Assembly: GCF_008710145.1 (NCBI RefSeq)
Contig: NZ_VYKL01000011.1
Span: 1-64,000, forward strand
Reading direction: 5' to 3'
From: Niallia endozanthoxylica
GTDB taxonomy: Bacteria > Bacillota > Bacilli > Bacillales > Cytobacillaceae
DNA: 64,000 nucleotides
The position numbers and the translations under genes were made by a program. The notes beneath the pieces are model-generated. The model was given only the letters and a program-made list of their open reading frames with translations. It searched no databases and was not told where the DNA came from. This document shows, piece after piece, positions 1 to 9,906 of the stretch. Every line of letters starts with the position of its first letter. Position 1 is the stretch's first letter.

Positions 1-15
1 AAACTCTCCAAAAGA
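1..15 (-). rRNA. 16S rRNA, first ~15 nt (partial)
   Basis: The minus strand reads into the window edge as TTTTGGAGAGTTT, the conserved start of Bacillus 16S rRNA (GGAGAGTTTGATC...). Only the first ~15 nt are present; the rest lies left of the window. The exact mature 5' end is uncertain by a few bases. The leader, boxA and two promoters to its right support the call. Confidence 0.85.
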
Positions 16-131
16 ATCGTTTGACTGCTCATAAATAATGTTGCTACATAGCAACTTGAATTAACGTTGACGTTTCTGCTTTGTTTAGTTTTCAAAGAAC
101 AATCATTTCGTATCGCGTTTTTTTAGCGACA
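16..131 (-). promoter_or_regulatory. rRNA operon leader with boxA antitermination site
   Basis: Leader between the rrn promoters and 16S. At 88-104 the minus strand reads TTGTTCTTTGAAAACT, the Bacillus boxA-type element bound by Nus factors to prevent premature termination of rRNA transcripts. The rest resembles Bacillus rRNA leaders and contains an inverted repeat (GTTGCTA/TAGCAAC) near 40-55. Confidence 0.75.
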
Positions 132-137
132 AGAAAC

Positions 138-166
138 ACTTTATCATTTCCACTCGTCGAAGTCAA
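138..166 (-). promoter_or_regulatory. rrn promoter P2 (sigma A)
   Basis: On the minus strand, -35 TTGACT (161-166), a 17-nt spacer and -10 TAAAGT (138-143). It is the promoter nearer to 16S of a tandem pair. Confidence 0.8.
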
Positions 167-212
167 CAACTTTTTTTATTTCCTAAAACCTTTGTTTTCA
201 GCGACGCTTATT

Positions 213-260
213 AATATAACAACTTCAGCGGAAGAAGTCAACTTCTTTTTAAAAGTTTTT
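213..260 (-). promoter_or_regulatory. rrn promoter P1 (sigma A) with A-rich UP element
   Basis: On the minus strand, -35 TTGACT (236-241), a 17-nt spacer and -10 TATATT (213-218). It is preceded by an A/T-rich tract (about 243-262) that looks like an UP element. Tandem strong promoters with 17-nt spacers are typical of Bacillus rRNA operons. Confidence 0.8.
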
Positions 261-445
261 TTCTCCCCACATTCTCTCAATAAAATAGAAGAATGTGTGC
301 AGCCGTTATCCCCTATAACTCAAAGGCTATAGAAGTGACGGAATTACATAATATCATTATTTGTTTTCTGAATCAACCATTCTTTTATGAAATAATCCTC
401 TCCATTTAACATAATCAAGAACCGGCCCCCTCATTCTGAAGGAAT

Positions 446-474
446 TTACTACCACCAACAAAGAAAGGTATAAT
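446..474 (+). promoter_or_regulatory. Candidate promoter of the ywqB-ywqA pair
   Basis: -10 TATAAT at 469-474 with a weak -35 (TTACTA, 446-451) at 17-nt spacing. It lies 30 bp before the GTG start of the first gene. The rest of 260-445 shows no other feature; a small open frame at 81-332 is an rrn-leader artefact. Confidence 0.5.
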
Positions 475-503
475 AGAAGATATGTTTTGATCGGAGGGAT
501 TTT

Positions 504-2108
504 GTGAGTTTGATTCCAGAGAGCTTTATTGAGCCGTTGCAGTGGTTTTCGGATGAGCTGAAGGGCTCGTTGAACACGGAGTCATCGGTTGATGCGGATA
601 TCGTGCATAAAGGATTGATTTTATACCGCCAGAATAGTGTGTCGCAATTGAAACTAGGAGAAGACGGTGTGCTTGGGACGGTTCAGGACGTGATTCCGGT
701 CAAGGTACGGTTAGATTTAAATCTTCCCTATTCTAGTGAGTGTTCTTGTTCGACTGAGGGGTATTGCCGTCATCAGCTGGCGGTATTTTTCAAAATTCTT
801 GCACATGGAAGCGGCAGTGTATCGTCTTGGGTGGATGAATGGCGTCAGCCGCTCCGCGAAAAAAGGGAAGCAAAGACATTGGGTCTTGACCGGGCGAAAG
901 ATTTATTGAAAACAGCCGGATACATGAAGCCGGATTATCAGACGTGGACAAAGGCTTTTCGCGAGAGCTTTGATCAGATTGTCGGGAGCGGGAATCCGAA
1001 GCCCTATCTCGTAAATGAGCTGTTCGGAGTGTATGCCCGCCGGTTGAAAGCGGGGGCGCCGTTTAAGCAGGAGTGGAAGAATCTCTATATGCTCATTGGT
1101 GCCGTGGTTTCGTTTGAGAAATTGCTTGAGCTTAGTGTGAATCATGAGCATGATGTGGCGGCGGTAGACCGTTATTACCGTCATCTTTTTCAAAATATCC
1201 TTGACGATATTGAGGATTTGTCCAATCGGCTGTCCATACAGTCGATGCCGTTTGCGTTTGATGAATTTATTGAGCAACTGAAGGATGATACACTTCCTCT
1301 CCTTCTATCTGATTTTTCACTAGAATTTGACCGGGTGCATTTATTTCGACTGCTATGGAGTGACCTTTTTAAGAAAAAAGAGTGGCGTGAGGAAGTTATG
1401 AAGCAGCTTGAGGCAGTACCAAACAAAAATCTGCCGGTGACACTTGGTCTCTCCCATTTACATCTTCTGCTTCGTGAGGATGAGAAGGCACTGGCCCTCC
1501 TCCGCCCTCTGGACGAAGAGATTACGCCGTATTTCTTTTACTGGATGGAGCAGTTAGATAACAAGAGGATGGAGCCGTTTGTCATCGAATTTGTTTCCCG
1601 CATTAAGGAATATTTGAGTTGGCGAAACGATTATTATGCCTGCCGCTCATTTATGAAGATGGCGACCCAAGCACTGACTCCGTTCTGCTCAGAAACCAAT
1701 CGCCTCGATATCTATGAAAAAGCTTTAGCACAGATGCTGCCGTACAGCTTCCATGAGTATGAGTATTTTCTTTTTGAAAAAAAGGAGTATGAAAAGTGGA
1801 TGGAGCTGCAGACATATGTCGGGTTTAATTTCGATAATGTATCAAAGGACCGGATTAAGATTCTGACTGCAGAAGATGCACCTATCCTTCTTCCCCTCTA
1901 TCATCAAGCGATTCAAGCTGATATTGACGGGAAAAACCGGGATGCCTATAAGCAGGCTGTAAGGAAGCTGAAGAAGCTTCGTACGATTTATAAAAAAATG
2001 AAGCGCATTGACGACTGGAACTTGTTTTTAGAAATGCTGCTTGTCCGCACAAAACGGCTTCGTGCGTTCCAGGAAGAATGTAAAAGGGGAAAGTTGATCG
2101 ATGCTTAA
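504..2108 (+). CDS. ywqB: SWIM zinc-finger protein (YwqB-like)
   Basis: 534 aa. Residues 80-90 carry the SWIM signature C-x-C-x5-C-x-H (C80, C82, C88, H90), a small zinc-binding fold linked to DNA or protein contacts. The remaining ~430 residues are alpha-helical without a domain I can name. It starts at GTG with a ribosome site (GGAGGGA, 493-499). The stop overlaps the start of the next gene by 8 bp, so the two are translationally coupled. In Bacillus a SWIM protein is regularly paired with a SNF2-type ATPase (ywqB/ywqA), and these are presumed partners in an unknown DNA or RNA transaction. The biochemical role is not established. Confidence 0.8.
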   Translation: MSLIPESFIEPLQWFSDELKGSLNTESSVDADIVHKGLILYRQNSVSQLKLGEDGVLGTVQDVIPVKVRLDLNLPYSSECSCSTEGYCRHQLAVFFKILAHGSGSVSSWVDEWRQPLREKREAKTLGLDRAKDLLKTAGYMKPDYQTWTKAFRESFDQIVGSGNPKPYLVNELFGVYARRLKAGAPFKQEWKNLYMLIGAVVSFEKLLELSVNHEHDVAAVDRYYRHLFQNILDDIEDLSNRLSIQSMPFAFDEFIEQLKDDTLPLLLSDFSLEFDRVHLFRLLWSDLFKKKEWREEVMKQLEAVPNKNLPVTLGLSHLHLLLREDEKALALLRPLDEEITPYFFYWMEQLDNKRMEPFVIEFVSRIKEYLSWRNDYYACRSFMKMATQALTPFCSETNRLDIYEKALAQMLPYSFHEYEYFLFEKKEYEKWMELQTYVGFNFDNVSKDRIKILTAEDAPILLPLYHQAIQADIDGKNRDAYKQAVRKLKKLRTIYKKMKRIDDWNLFLEMLLVRTKRLRAFQEECKRGKLIDA

Positions 2109-4908
2109 GTCAAGACATATTAAGATTTTCGTAAAGGATTTGGATAAGGACCGTTACTTTGTCTATGCGACGGACGGGAATGAGAGTTTTTTCCCTCCTT
2201 CTGTGTGGCAGTATCTTCTATTTAATTATCATCAGGAAACGTTTTTCGGGACAATGGTGGAAACAGAGAATCTGGATGGGATTGAAGGGGTTGTGCTGAA
2301 TGGCTGGCAGCTGTCCACTTTATTTGCGAGTGAGCAGTTTAACCGCATGGTTGATTGGGATTGGGATGAAACGGCAGAGCTTTGCCTTTCTTCCGCTCAT
2401 ACGGTAAAGGATGCGATTTTGGAAAAAGAATGGCTCCCGGACTTTACTGCTTGGGAGCAGGTTGAGTTTTCTTGGATTCTGCCCGACCGGGTACTGGATG
2501 AATTTTCACCGGCGTTCTGGGAGGGGGAAAATGTTCTTCCTTTTATGAAGAAATGGTTTAACCATTCATTGAACGATTATATGAATCAAAATCAAGGGCT
2601 GAAGGCGGCGTTTGGCGATAAGCTGCAGGCACTTCGCGAAGGCTCGATTCCTCCCCGCCAGCTGGCTGCTTTTTTTGACGAGCAAAGCTTTCGCGAGTGG
2701 ATGGGCATTATTGATAGCCCTGTTCCCTTCACGCTCGGGCTTAAACTGGAGGAGCCTGCTGATATTGACAGCTTCTGGACGTTAGAAGTTTTTTTACGCG
2801 ATAAAAAAAATCCGGATTTAGCGGTCGATGCTGGGAATGAGACGGAATACCCGAAACGGTGGCTGCCGTTTTTGGAACGGATTGATGTGGAGCAGGAGCG
2901 TTGGACTCGGCTGTTCCCATGGCTAAACGGGGATAAAGGTTTGACAGATAAACTGACAGAAGAAGAAGCGTGGTTATTCCTAACGGATGCAAGTGAAACG
3001 CTTCTGGCACTTGGTGTGGATATACTCCTTCCGTCTTGGTGGCAAGCCATGAAAAATGCGAGTTTGAAAGTAAAAGCGAAGGTGAAAGGCAGTTCCAGTT
3101 ACCGCCCATCGTTTGTTGGTCTGCAGGCGATGCTCGATTATGACTGGCGCTTTTCGATGAACGGTGTGGATTTGTCCGAGGAGGAATTCAGTCAGCTCGT
3201 TGAGGAAAAACGGCGGTTAGTGTATATTCGCGGCCGTTGGATTAAGCTGGACCCGGCGTTTATCCATCAAATTCAGGAGCTGATGAAAAAGGCCGAGAAG
3301 GAAGGCTTGCATGTTCGTGACCTTATTGAGCAGGAGCTGTTTGCTGAGGAAGGCTTGGCGGATGACGAGCTTGAGAATCCAAAGGCATTTGCAAAGATTC
3401 AGATTGAGTTGAACCGAAACTGGAAGCAAATGATCAACGGGCTGCGCGATTTAAAGTCGCTGCCGCTCGAGACGGTGCCTGACGGGTTTCACGGTGAGCT
3501 GCGGCCTTATCAGCAGTTGGGGATGAGCTGGATGTTATTCCTGCGGAAGTATGGATTTGGCGGATGCTTGGCGGATGATATGGGTCTCGGGAAGACCGTG
3601 CAGCTGATTTCTTATTTACTCCGGGTTCGTGAGATGGAGAGAGATGCTGGGCCGGCACTGATTATTTGTCCGACATCCGTGCTTGGGAATTGGCAGAAAG
3701 AGATTGAGCGGTTTGCCCCTGATTTGAAAGTGCACTTGCATTATGGACCTGGCAGGTTGAAGGATGAAGAGTTTACGGCGCAGGCTGGTGCTGCTGATGT
3801 GGTATTGACGTCCTACGGATTGACGCCGATGGATACGGCCGAGCTGGAATCAGTGACGTGGAGTTCGATTGCGATTGATGAAGCGCAGAATATTAAAAAT
3901 GCCGGGACCAAACAGTCGCGGGCTGTACGAAAGCTAAAAGGACAGCATCATATTGCACTCACCGGGACACCGATGGAAAATCGGTTGACAGAACTGTGGT
4001 CCATTTTTGATTTTACCAATCATGGGTATTTGGGCTCGAGCGGCCAGTTTCAAAAGCGATTCGTGCTGCCGATTGAGCGTGATTCTGAGAAGCAAAAGAT
4101 TCAGCAGCTTCAGACGCTGATTAGGCCGTTTTTATTGAGAAGAACAAAGAAAGATGAAGATGTGGCCCTGAACCTGCCGGATAAGCTGGAGCAGAAGGAA
4201 TATTGTCCATTGACGGCTGAGCAGGCATCGTTGTATGAACAGTTGGTAAAGGATACACTGGCTGATATTGATAAGCTTTCTGCGTTTGAGCGAAAAGGTT
4301 TGATTCTGCAGATGCTGAGCCGGTTGAAGCAGCTGTGTAACCATCCGGCGTTGTACTTGAAGGAAGAGCGGCCTGAGGGGCTGTTGGAGCGTTCAGCAAA
4401 ACTCGAGAAGCTGCAGGAGCTTGTCGGGTCTGTGGTGGAGCAGGAAGAAAGCTGTTTAATTTTCACGCAGTATATTGAGATGGGTCATATGATTCAAAAG
4501 ATGATTAAGGAAGAGTTTGGCTATGAGGTTCCGTTCTTGAACGGCAGTGTGCCGAAGCAGCAGCGCGACAACATGATTGCCCGCTTCCAGGAGCGAGAGT
4601 TTCCGATTTTCTTGCTGTCATTGAAGGCCGGCGGTACAGGACTGAATTTGACAGCAGCAAACCACGTCATTCATTATGACCGCTGGTGGAACCCTGCCGT
4701 TGAGAACCAAGCAACCGACCGGGCCTATCGAATTGGCCAAAAACGATTTGTTCATGTCCATAAGCTGATTTGCACAGGGACCTTAGAAGAGAAAATTGAC
4801 TTGATGCTAGACAAGAAACAAGCCTTGAACGATGAAGTCATCCAAAGTGACAGCTGGATAACCGAACTGTCCACAGATGAACTAAAAGATCTGGTGATTT
4901 TGCGTTAA
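2101..4908 (+). CDS. ywqA: SNF2/Swi2-family helicase-like ATPase (YwqA-like)
   Basis: 935 aa, typical length for bacterial SNF2 proteins. The N-terminal ~460 residues resemble the bacterial SNF2-associated region. The ATPase core follows: motif I DDMGLGKT (K498), motif II DEAQ (residues 593-596), a TGTPMENR motif, then the helicase C lobe with LSLKAGGTGLNL and a DRAYRIGQ motif VI. Such proteins are ATP-driven translocases on double-stranded nucleic acid. It is cotranscribed and overlapping with the SWIM gene upstream. Cytosolic; the exact substrate is unknown. Confidence 0.9.
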   Translation: MLKSRHIKIFVKDLDKDRYFVYATDGNESFFPPSVWQYLLFNYHQETFFGTMVETENLDGIEGVVLNGWQLSTLFASEQFNRMVDWDWDETAELCLSSAHTVKDAILEKEWLPDFTAWEQVEFSWILPDRVLDEFSPAFWEGENVLPFMKKWFNHSLNDYMNQNQGLKAAFGDKLQALREGSIPPRQLAAFFDEQSFREWMGIIDSPVPFTLGLKLEEPADIDSFWTLEVFLRDKKNPDLAVDAGNETEYPKRWLPFLERIDVEQERWTRLFPWLNGDKGLTDKLTEEEAWLFLTDASETLLALGVDILLPSWWQAMKNASLKVKAKVKGSSSYRPSFVGLQAMLDYDWRFSMNGVDLSEEEFSQLVEEKRRLVYIRGRWIKLDPAFIHQIQELMKKAEKEGLHVRDLIEQELFAEEGLADDELENPKAFAKIQIELNRNWKQMINGLRDLKSLPLETVPDGFHGELRPYQQLGMSWMLFLRKYGFGGCLADDMGLGKTVQLISYLLRVREMERDAGPALIICPTSVLGNWQKEIERFAPDLKVHLHYGPGRLKDEEFTAQAGAADVVLTSYGLTPMDTAELESVTWSSIAIDEAQNIKNAGTKQSRAVRKLKGQHHIALTGTPMENRLTELWSIFDFTNHGYLGSSGQFQKRFVLPIERDSEKQKIQQLQTLIRPFLLRRTKKDEDVALNLPDKLEQKEYCPLTAEQASLYEQLVKDTLADIDKLSAFERKGLILQMLSRLKQLCNHPALYLKEERPEGLLERSAKLEKLQELVGSVVEQEESCLIFTQYIEMGHMIQKMIKEEFGYEVPFLNGSVPKQQRDNMIARFQEREFPIFLLSLKAGGTGLNLTAANHVIHYDRWWNPAVENQATDRAYRIGQKRFVHVHKLICTGTLEEKIDLMLDKKQALNDEVIQSDSWITELSTDELKDLVILR

Positions 4909-4990
4909 CGCAGTGAAGCGCTGGGGGACAGTCCCCCGGCGGTTTAACGCATGAACGGGCCGGGGGACTGTCCCCCACCTTGTTAATACG
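4909..4990. repeat. Palindromic repeat doublet, locus a
   Basis: Two 15-bp palindromes, GGGGGACAGTCCCCC (4923-4937) and GGGGGACTGTCCCCC (4962-4976), 39 bp apart start to start and mutually inverted. They are flanked by GCGTTAACGC-like arms. The element begins within a few bases of the ywqA stop and could act as a transcript end, but has no U-tract. One of nine such loci in the window. Confidence 0.9.
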
Positions 4991-5167
4991 TTAAAGCAAG
5001 TTGGTGTTTAATCATTGTTAGTTTCATATATTTGAGGGAATTTTTGTGATGTTACTCACTTATTATGTTTGGCAAAAGATGTTATGATTTTTATTAGTGA
5101 AGCATTTATACATGATTATATACCTGCTTTTATCTATTCAACACTCAAATGAAAAGGATCTGGGAAA

Positions 5168-6178
5168 ATGATTGGTTTATTTATTATCTTATTTCTAGTC
5201 TTATTTTTACCGTTTTCAGTTAAAAAGGTTGAACACAATTTGGAGGCTTTCCTCTTTGTGATGGGGATTGCGGCTGCAACAGTCAGCGGCATGATGAACC
5301 TTCACTTGATTGAAAAGGCACTTGTTGACCCGATTAATATTACACTTGCCGTCTTAATTGCCGGTCTGATTACAAAATGGGCGCAAAAGCCGCTTGAAGC
5401 AGCGATTCTCGCAACTAGCAAAGCGCTGACACCGCGGATTTTCTTGGCCTTAATGGTCATCATTTTAGGACTGGCCTCCAGTATTATTACAGCCATTATT
5501 GCGGCTATTATTCTTGTTATCATTGTTAATGTACTGCCCCTTGAACGCAAATCAGAGGTTCATTTTACCATATTGGCTTGTTTCTCCATCGGCCTTGGCG
5601 CTGCTTTAACACCGATTGGCGAACCGCTTTCAACCATTGTTGTCAGCAAATTAAGTGAGGATTTCGGCTACTTATTTGAGTTAATCGGACCGGAAGTGAT
5701 TCCTGCTGTTATTGTATTGGGAATCATCTCGATGTTTTTTGTTAAAACAAAAGAAAGCTCGGATACATTAGGTTCTGAGCAGCCTGCTGAGACCTATAAG
5801 GAAATTATCATTCGTGCAGCAAAAATCTATTTATTTGTTATGGGCTTAACCTTCCTCGGACATGGATTCGAGCCGCTCATTGAAAAATATATTCTTGGTC
5901 TCAGCCCAGAGCTGTTGTATTGGATTAATATGATTTCTGCTGTCTTAGATAATGCGACCCTTGCTGCTGCTGAAGTCAGCCCGGCAATGGACAGCGAAAC
6001 GATTCGCGCCATCCTGCTTGGCCTTCTCATTGCTGGAGGTATGCTGATTCCAGGAAATATCCCGAACATTATTGCAGCCGGAAAATTAAACATCACGAGT
6101 AAAGAATGGGCTGTGTTCGGCTTGCCAGTTGGACTTGTGATTATGGCTGTTTACTTTGTTATTTTGTTTATATTCTAG
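5168..6178 (+). CDS. DUF1646 family membrane protein, putative cation transporter
   Basis: 336 aa, almost entirely hydrophobic with about 10 predicted membrane segments. Includes a Gly/Pro-rich re-entrant-like stretch (GAALTPIGEPLSTIV, near residues 144-158) and a second one near the C-terminus (GGMLIPGNIPNIIAAGKL), resembling the duplicated motifs of ion transporter superfamily members. I assign it to DUF1646 from overall pattern; substrate unknown. Monocistronic, followed by a terminator. Confidence 0.65.
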   Translation: MIGLFIILFLVLFLPFSVKKVEHNLEAFLFVMGIAAATVSGMMNLHLIEKALVDPINITLAVLIAGLITKWAQKPLEAAILATSKALTPRIFLALMVIILGLASSIITAIIAAIILVIIVNVLPLERKSEVHFTILACFSIGLGAALTPIGEPLSTIVVSKLSEDFGYLFELIGPEVIPAVIVLGIISMFFVKTKESSDTLGSEQPAETYKEIIIRAAKIYLFVMGLTFLGHGFEPLIEKYILGLSPELLYWINMISAVLDNATLAAAEVSPAMDSETIRAILLGLLIAGGMLIPGNIPNIIAAGKLNITSKEWAVFGLPVGLVIMAVYFVILFIF

Positions 6179-6201
6179 TAAAAATCTATTCATCTACATG
6201 C

Positions 6202-6234
6202 AAAAAAGCTAGTCTTCAAAGGCTAGCTTTTTTT
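6202..6234 (+). terminator. Terminator after DUF1646 gene
   Basis: Stem AGCTAGTC/GGCTAGCT with loop TTCAAA, followed by seven T. A-rich on the other side, so it may also serve the convergent acyl-CoA ligase gene. Confidence 0.8.
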
Positions 6235-6305
6235 GATAAAATGACTATTCCATTTTTTTCACTCAATTAGGCAGGACGCAAAACACCCCTATTTTCCGCC
6301 ATTAC

Positions 6306-7865
6306 CTATACAGGCTCTTCCACCGATCTGCTGCGCTTAGCCATGGCAGCAAGGTCCTTTTTAATAATCTTGCCTGTTGCGTTCTTTGGCAGTTCATCTA
6401 AAAATTCAATTTTATACGGGACTTTGAATTTTACTAAACTTTTTCTGCAATAGTCTATTAACGTTTCTTCTGTCACATCACCGCTGACCGCCACAAAGCC
6501 CATGACGGCTTCTCCCTTTTCCTCATGCGGAGCTCCGACAACAGCAACTTCCACAACTTGAGGATGCTCACTGAGCACTTCTTCTACTTCACGCGGATAC
6601 ACATTGTAACCGCCTACAATTATGACATCCTTTATCCGGTCAATAATATAATAATAACCATCCTCATCCACTCTGACTAAATCGCCTGTATGAAGCCAGC
6701 CATTCTGTATGGTTTTGCCTGTTTCCTCAGGCAGCTTATAATACCCCTTCATCACATGAGGACCTTTGACAATCAGCTCTCCGACTTCCCCCATCCGAAC
6801 CTCTTTACCGCTGCTGTCTACCACTTTACACTCTACTTGCAGAATACGTTTTCCGATGGAACCCGGTTTCGGAGGGCAATGAACTGGATTATAGGCAACT
6901 GGAGCTGCCTCGGACAATCCGTAGCCTTCTGTGATGGTTACATGAAAGGTATTCTCAAACTCATTTAATAAAGCAAGAGGAATGGCTGCGCCTCCAGAAA
7001 GACATAAACGAATGTCGGAAAAATGATCCTTATAAGCCGGATGCTTCTTTGCTGTTTGCAGCAAATAATTATACATGGTCGGCACACCAGCAAATATGGT
7101 AGCTTTATGTTTGTTCGCTATGTGAAAAACTTCTGTTGGCGAAAATTTTTGCATAATTAATAGTGTTGCCCCTTTTAACAACGGGCCGCAGAAAGAAGCT
7201 CCAATAGAAAACACATGAACCATAGGCAATACACTAACCACACGGTCATTGGGATTAAACTCTAAATAATCCGCTGTACTCATGGCATTTACGTACAAGT
7301 TTTGATAAGACAACATGGCACCTTTAGGTTTCCCCGTTGTTCCAGAGGTATATAAAATAATTCCTGTATCCTCTTCATCCAAATCTGGGGCCTCAAATTC
7401 CAAGTTGCCTTCTTCAACTACTCTATTAAACGCTTTCACTTTGGACGCAAAATATTGATTTCCAAGAGGAATATCGGTGCCTGAGAGAATATAATGCTTA
7501 ACATCTGGCAGTTCCTCAGCGATTTCCTCAAGGCTTTCTACTAATTCTTTAACTGCAATTACAGCTTTGACGTTTCCGTCCTTCAATATATACTTTATTT
7601 CATTCGCCGTTAAAATGGGCTTAACCGGTATGATGACAGCCCCCATGCGAAGTAAACTATAGAATGCAATGACATATAACGGACTATTCCATGAAATAAG
7701 AGCAATATGATCCCCTTTTTGATAGCCTAACTTTTCTAAACCTGAGGCAAACCTTTTAACCTGGCTTTCGAATTCATAGTAACTTGTTTCTTCATCCTGG
7801 TAGATAAAGGCTGCCTTATCGGGATATTTGTTGACAATTGATGATAGTGCTTCATTTAATTTCAC
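6306..7865 (-). CDS. lcfB: Long/medium-chain acyl-CoA ligase (LcfB-like)
   Basis: ANL-superfamily AMP-forming synthetase that activates a carboxylic acid to its CoA thioester through an acyl-adenylate. The P-loop-like YTSGTTGKPKG lies near residue 175, a GYGLSEA motif near residue 310, the TGD motif (WLHTGDL) near 395, and the C-terminal PKNATGK lysine motif near 505. Closest in my recall to B. subtilis LcfB (YhfL). The open frame extends to an ATG at 7895, but GTG at 7865 has the better-placed site (AAAGGGGGAC). It lies downstream of the CoA-transferase, likely the last gene of the acyl-CoA cluster; the 300-bp gap leaves cotranscription unproven. Confidence 0.85.
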   Translation of the reverse strand: MKLNEALSSIVNKYPDKAAFIYQDEETSYYEFESQVKRFASGLEKLGYQKGDHIALISWNSPLYVIAFYSLLRMGAVIIPVKPILTANEIKYILKDGNVKAVIAVKELVESLEEIAEELPDVKHYILSGTDIPLGNQYFASKVKAFNRVVEEGNLEFEAPDLDEEDTGIILYTSGTTGKPKGAMLSYQNLYVNAMSTADYLEFNPNDRVVSVLPMVHVFSIGASFCGPLLKGATLLIMQKFSPTEVFHIANKHKATIFAGVPTMYNYLLQTAKKHPAYKDHFSDIRLCLSGGAAIPLALLNEFENTFHVTITEGYGLSEAAPVAYNPVHCPPKPGSIGKRILQVECKVVDSSGKEVRMGEVGELIVKGPHVMKGYYKLPEETGKTIQNGWLHTGDLVRVDEDGYYYIIDRIKDVIIVGGYNVYPREVEEVLSEHPQVVEVAVVGAPHEEKGEAVMGFVAVSGDVTEETLIDYCRKSLVKFKVPYKIEFLDELPKNATGKIIKKDLAAMAKRSRSVEEPV

Positions 7866-8181
7866 CGTCCGTCCCCCTTTGACTTTAGGTTCCATTTCTC
7901 CTCATCCCTATAAATGAAAAATAAAATTATATTTTAATAATCTGTTATCGCTTTCATTATAAAAATATAATCACTTATCTATTTAAAAACATGCATGTAT
8001 CCTTTGTGCAGTAAGTATCTCATTTCCCCATTCATGAATACTTCTTCATCTATTATTATCGTGCTTAGGCATGTGTACTAAGCACGATCCCCTTCGTTTA
8101 CTTGAACTATTTTTCGAAAATTGTCTTACGCTTATCCCACTCTTAACGGGCAGTAAAACCTCTACTGATGGAAGTTTTACT
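7866..8181 (-). other. Intergenic region with perfect inverted repeat
   Basis: About 315 bp between the CoA-transferase stop and the ligase start. At 8060-8086 is an inverted repeat, CGTGCTTAG and CTAAGCACG with a 9-nt loop. It lacks a U-tract and could be an operator or RNA stem. Near 7917-7990 the sequence is AT-rich and could hold a promoter for the ligase, but I see no convincing -35/-10 pair. Confidence 0.4.
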
Positions 8182-9780
8182 TTATATCGTTGGCTGTAAC
8201 TCTTGATTGTTTCTTTTCGCTTCGATAATTTCCTTTAGTCCGCCCCATTGTTCTTGGAAGATACTTGGATCCATTGTTTTTAGATTTTCAGAAATGATTG
8301 GTGTAAACTCCATCCACGCTAGAATATCCTTTTCAAGATCCAGTCCTGGAGCGATTTCAATCAATCTCAATCTGCCGTCCACGACATCAAAGACCGCTCT
8401 TTCTGTAATATAAACAACTGGAATACCCGCTTTTGACGCATATTCTCCACTGAAGGTAATTTGTTCTACATCGTTAATAATTTTCTTGCCTCGTCCATGA
8501 TCCTGGATGACTAATCGATTATTCTCGAATGTTTCTTTTGATCCCACCGTAAACTGACCTACGAATACAACCTTTTTCGAAGATTGACTAATGTTAATAA
8601 ATCCTCCCGGCCCTACAACCTTGGGACCAAATTGACTCACATTAACATTCCCGTACTGATCAAGCTGGGCTAAACCTAAGAATGTTACATCAAGTCCGCC
8701 GCCATCATAGAAATCAAACATCGCTTCATGATTAATAATCGCATCAGGGTTATAGGAAGCACCAAAGTCAAAACCGCTGGCAGGAACTCCGCCGAAAATA
8801 CCAAACTCTACGGTTAGCGTCATTTCATCTGAAACCCCTTCTTCAGCTGCGACACTTGAAACAAAAGCAGGCATCCCTACACCAAGATTGACAATGGAAT
8901 TTGGAGACAGTTCCATGGCTGCGCGTCTAGCAATCACTTTTTTGGCGTTTAATTCTGCCGGCTTAATAGAGCCAAGCGGTACTCTCATTTCTGCTGAAAG
9001 AGCTGGGTCATAATGTCGTGCCATCGTTTGAAAATGATATTCCGGTTGTTTTGATACAACAATATAGTCAACCATGACACCAGGTACTCGAACTTCTTTC
9101 GGATTAAGAGTCCCCGCTTCCGCAATATTTTCTACCTGTGCGATGACAATGCCCCCATTATTTCTAGCTGCCGTTGCCAGCGGCAAAATTTCAAAATTAG
9201 CTACTTCATGCTCTGTCGTAATATTGCCATTTTCGTCCGCTGTCGTTCCTCGAATGAAAGCAACGTTCACATCGAAATTGGAATAATGAAGCCACTCTTC
9301 TCCATTTAATTCAACAACACTAATTAAGTCTTCCGTTGTAATCGAGTTTGCTTTCGCACCTTGTTTCCTTGGGTCGACATATGTACCTAGGCCAACCTTT
9401 GTGATAACCCCTGGCTTTTTCCCTGCCGTTGACCGCCAAATTTGCGTGATAACTCCCTGCGGATAAAGATATCCTTCTACTTTTCCTTCAGCAATAAATC
9501 TGGACATGCGGTGGGAGAAGCCGATATGACCGGAAATCACACGTTTGACTAAACCCTCATGTGCAAGGTGATCCATTCCTCTTCCTTCTGAATTTATTCC
9601 GATTCCTGAACCGTTGATAAACGTAATATTTCTTGGATTCCCTTCTTCTTTAAATCGGTTTCCAATCCCAACGATTAACTCTTCAGGTAAACCAGCTAAA
9701 CCAGAAGAAGCAGTGGTTGCCACAACATCGTTATCTTTTATTAGTGCTGCCGCTTGTTCTAGCGAAATGATTTTACTCAT
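8182..9780 (-). CDS. Acyl-CoA:acetate/3-ketoacid CoA-transferase (YdiF/propionate CoA-transferase type)
   Basis: 532 aa from ATG 9780 (site GGGGATGGAGAA); the longer frame to 9813 lacks a ribosome site. Family I CoA-transferase with both alpha- and beta-like halves fused, as in E. coli YdiF and clostridial propionate CoA-transferase. The likely catalytic glutamate is in TVEFGIFGG near residue 325, and the Gly-rich FGPKVVGPGGFINI lies downstream. It moves CoA between acetate or acetyl-CoA and short acyl or 3-keto acids. It follows the thiolase gene, so a role in acetoacetate, butyrate or propionate use is likely; the exact donor is not predictable. Confidence 0.88.
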   Translation of the reverse strand: MSKIISLEQAAALIKDNDVVATTASSGLAGLPEELIVGIGNRFKEEGNPRNITFINGSGIGINSEGRGMDHLAHEGLVKRVISGHIGFSHRMSRFIAEGKVEGYLYPQGVITQIWRSTAGKKPGVITKVGLGTYVDPRKQGAKANSITTEDLISVVELNGEEWLHYSNFDVNVAFIRGTTADENGNITTEHEVANFEILPLATAARNNGGIVIAQVENIAEAGTLNPKEVRVPGVMVDYIVVSKQPEYHFQTMARHYDPALSAEMRVPLGSIKPAELNAKKVIARRAAMELSPNSIVNLGVGMPAFVSSVAAEEGVSDEMTLTVEFGIFGGVPASGFDFGASYNPDAIINHEAMFDFYDGGGLDVTFLGLAQLDQYGNVNVSQFGPKVVGPGGFINISQSSKKVVFVGQFTVGSKETFENNRLVIQDHGRGKKIINDVEQITFSGEYASKAGIPVVYITERAVFDVVDGRLRLIEIAPGLDLEKDILAWMEFTPIISENLKTMDPSIFQEQWGGLKEIIEAKRNNQELQPTI

Positions 9781-9906
9781 TATTCTCCATCCCCTTTGCT
9801 GGCCATCTATCAAACTAGTACTATTTTAGATATGGGCAGTATACAAGCACCATGTCAACTTTGGTTAGTGTGCTTCGCATGTACCCTGCCCATGATCCCT
9901 TAGTCT
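9781..9906 (-). other. Leader between thiolase and CoA-transferase genes
   Basis: Contains a long imperfect inverted repeat: ATGGGCAG (9832-9839) pairs with CTGCCCAT near 9884-9891, and inside it AAGCAC pairs with GTGCTT. There is no U-tract, so it is probably an mRNA processing or stability stem rather than a terminator. Function not known. Confidence 0.4.

Noticed and set aside
81-332. 83-aa frame on the plus strand
   Set aside because: Runs antisense through the rrn leader and its two promoters; no ribosome site.
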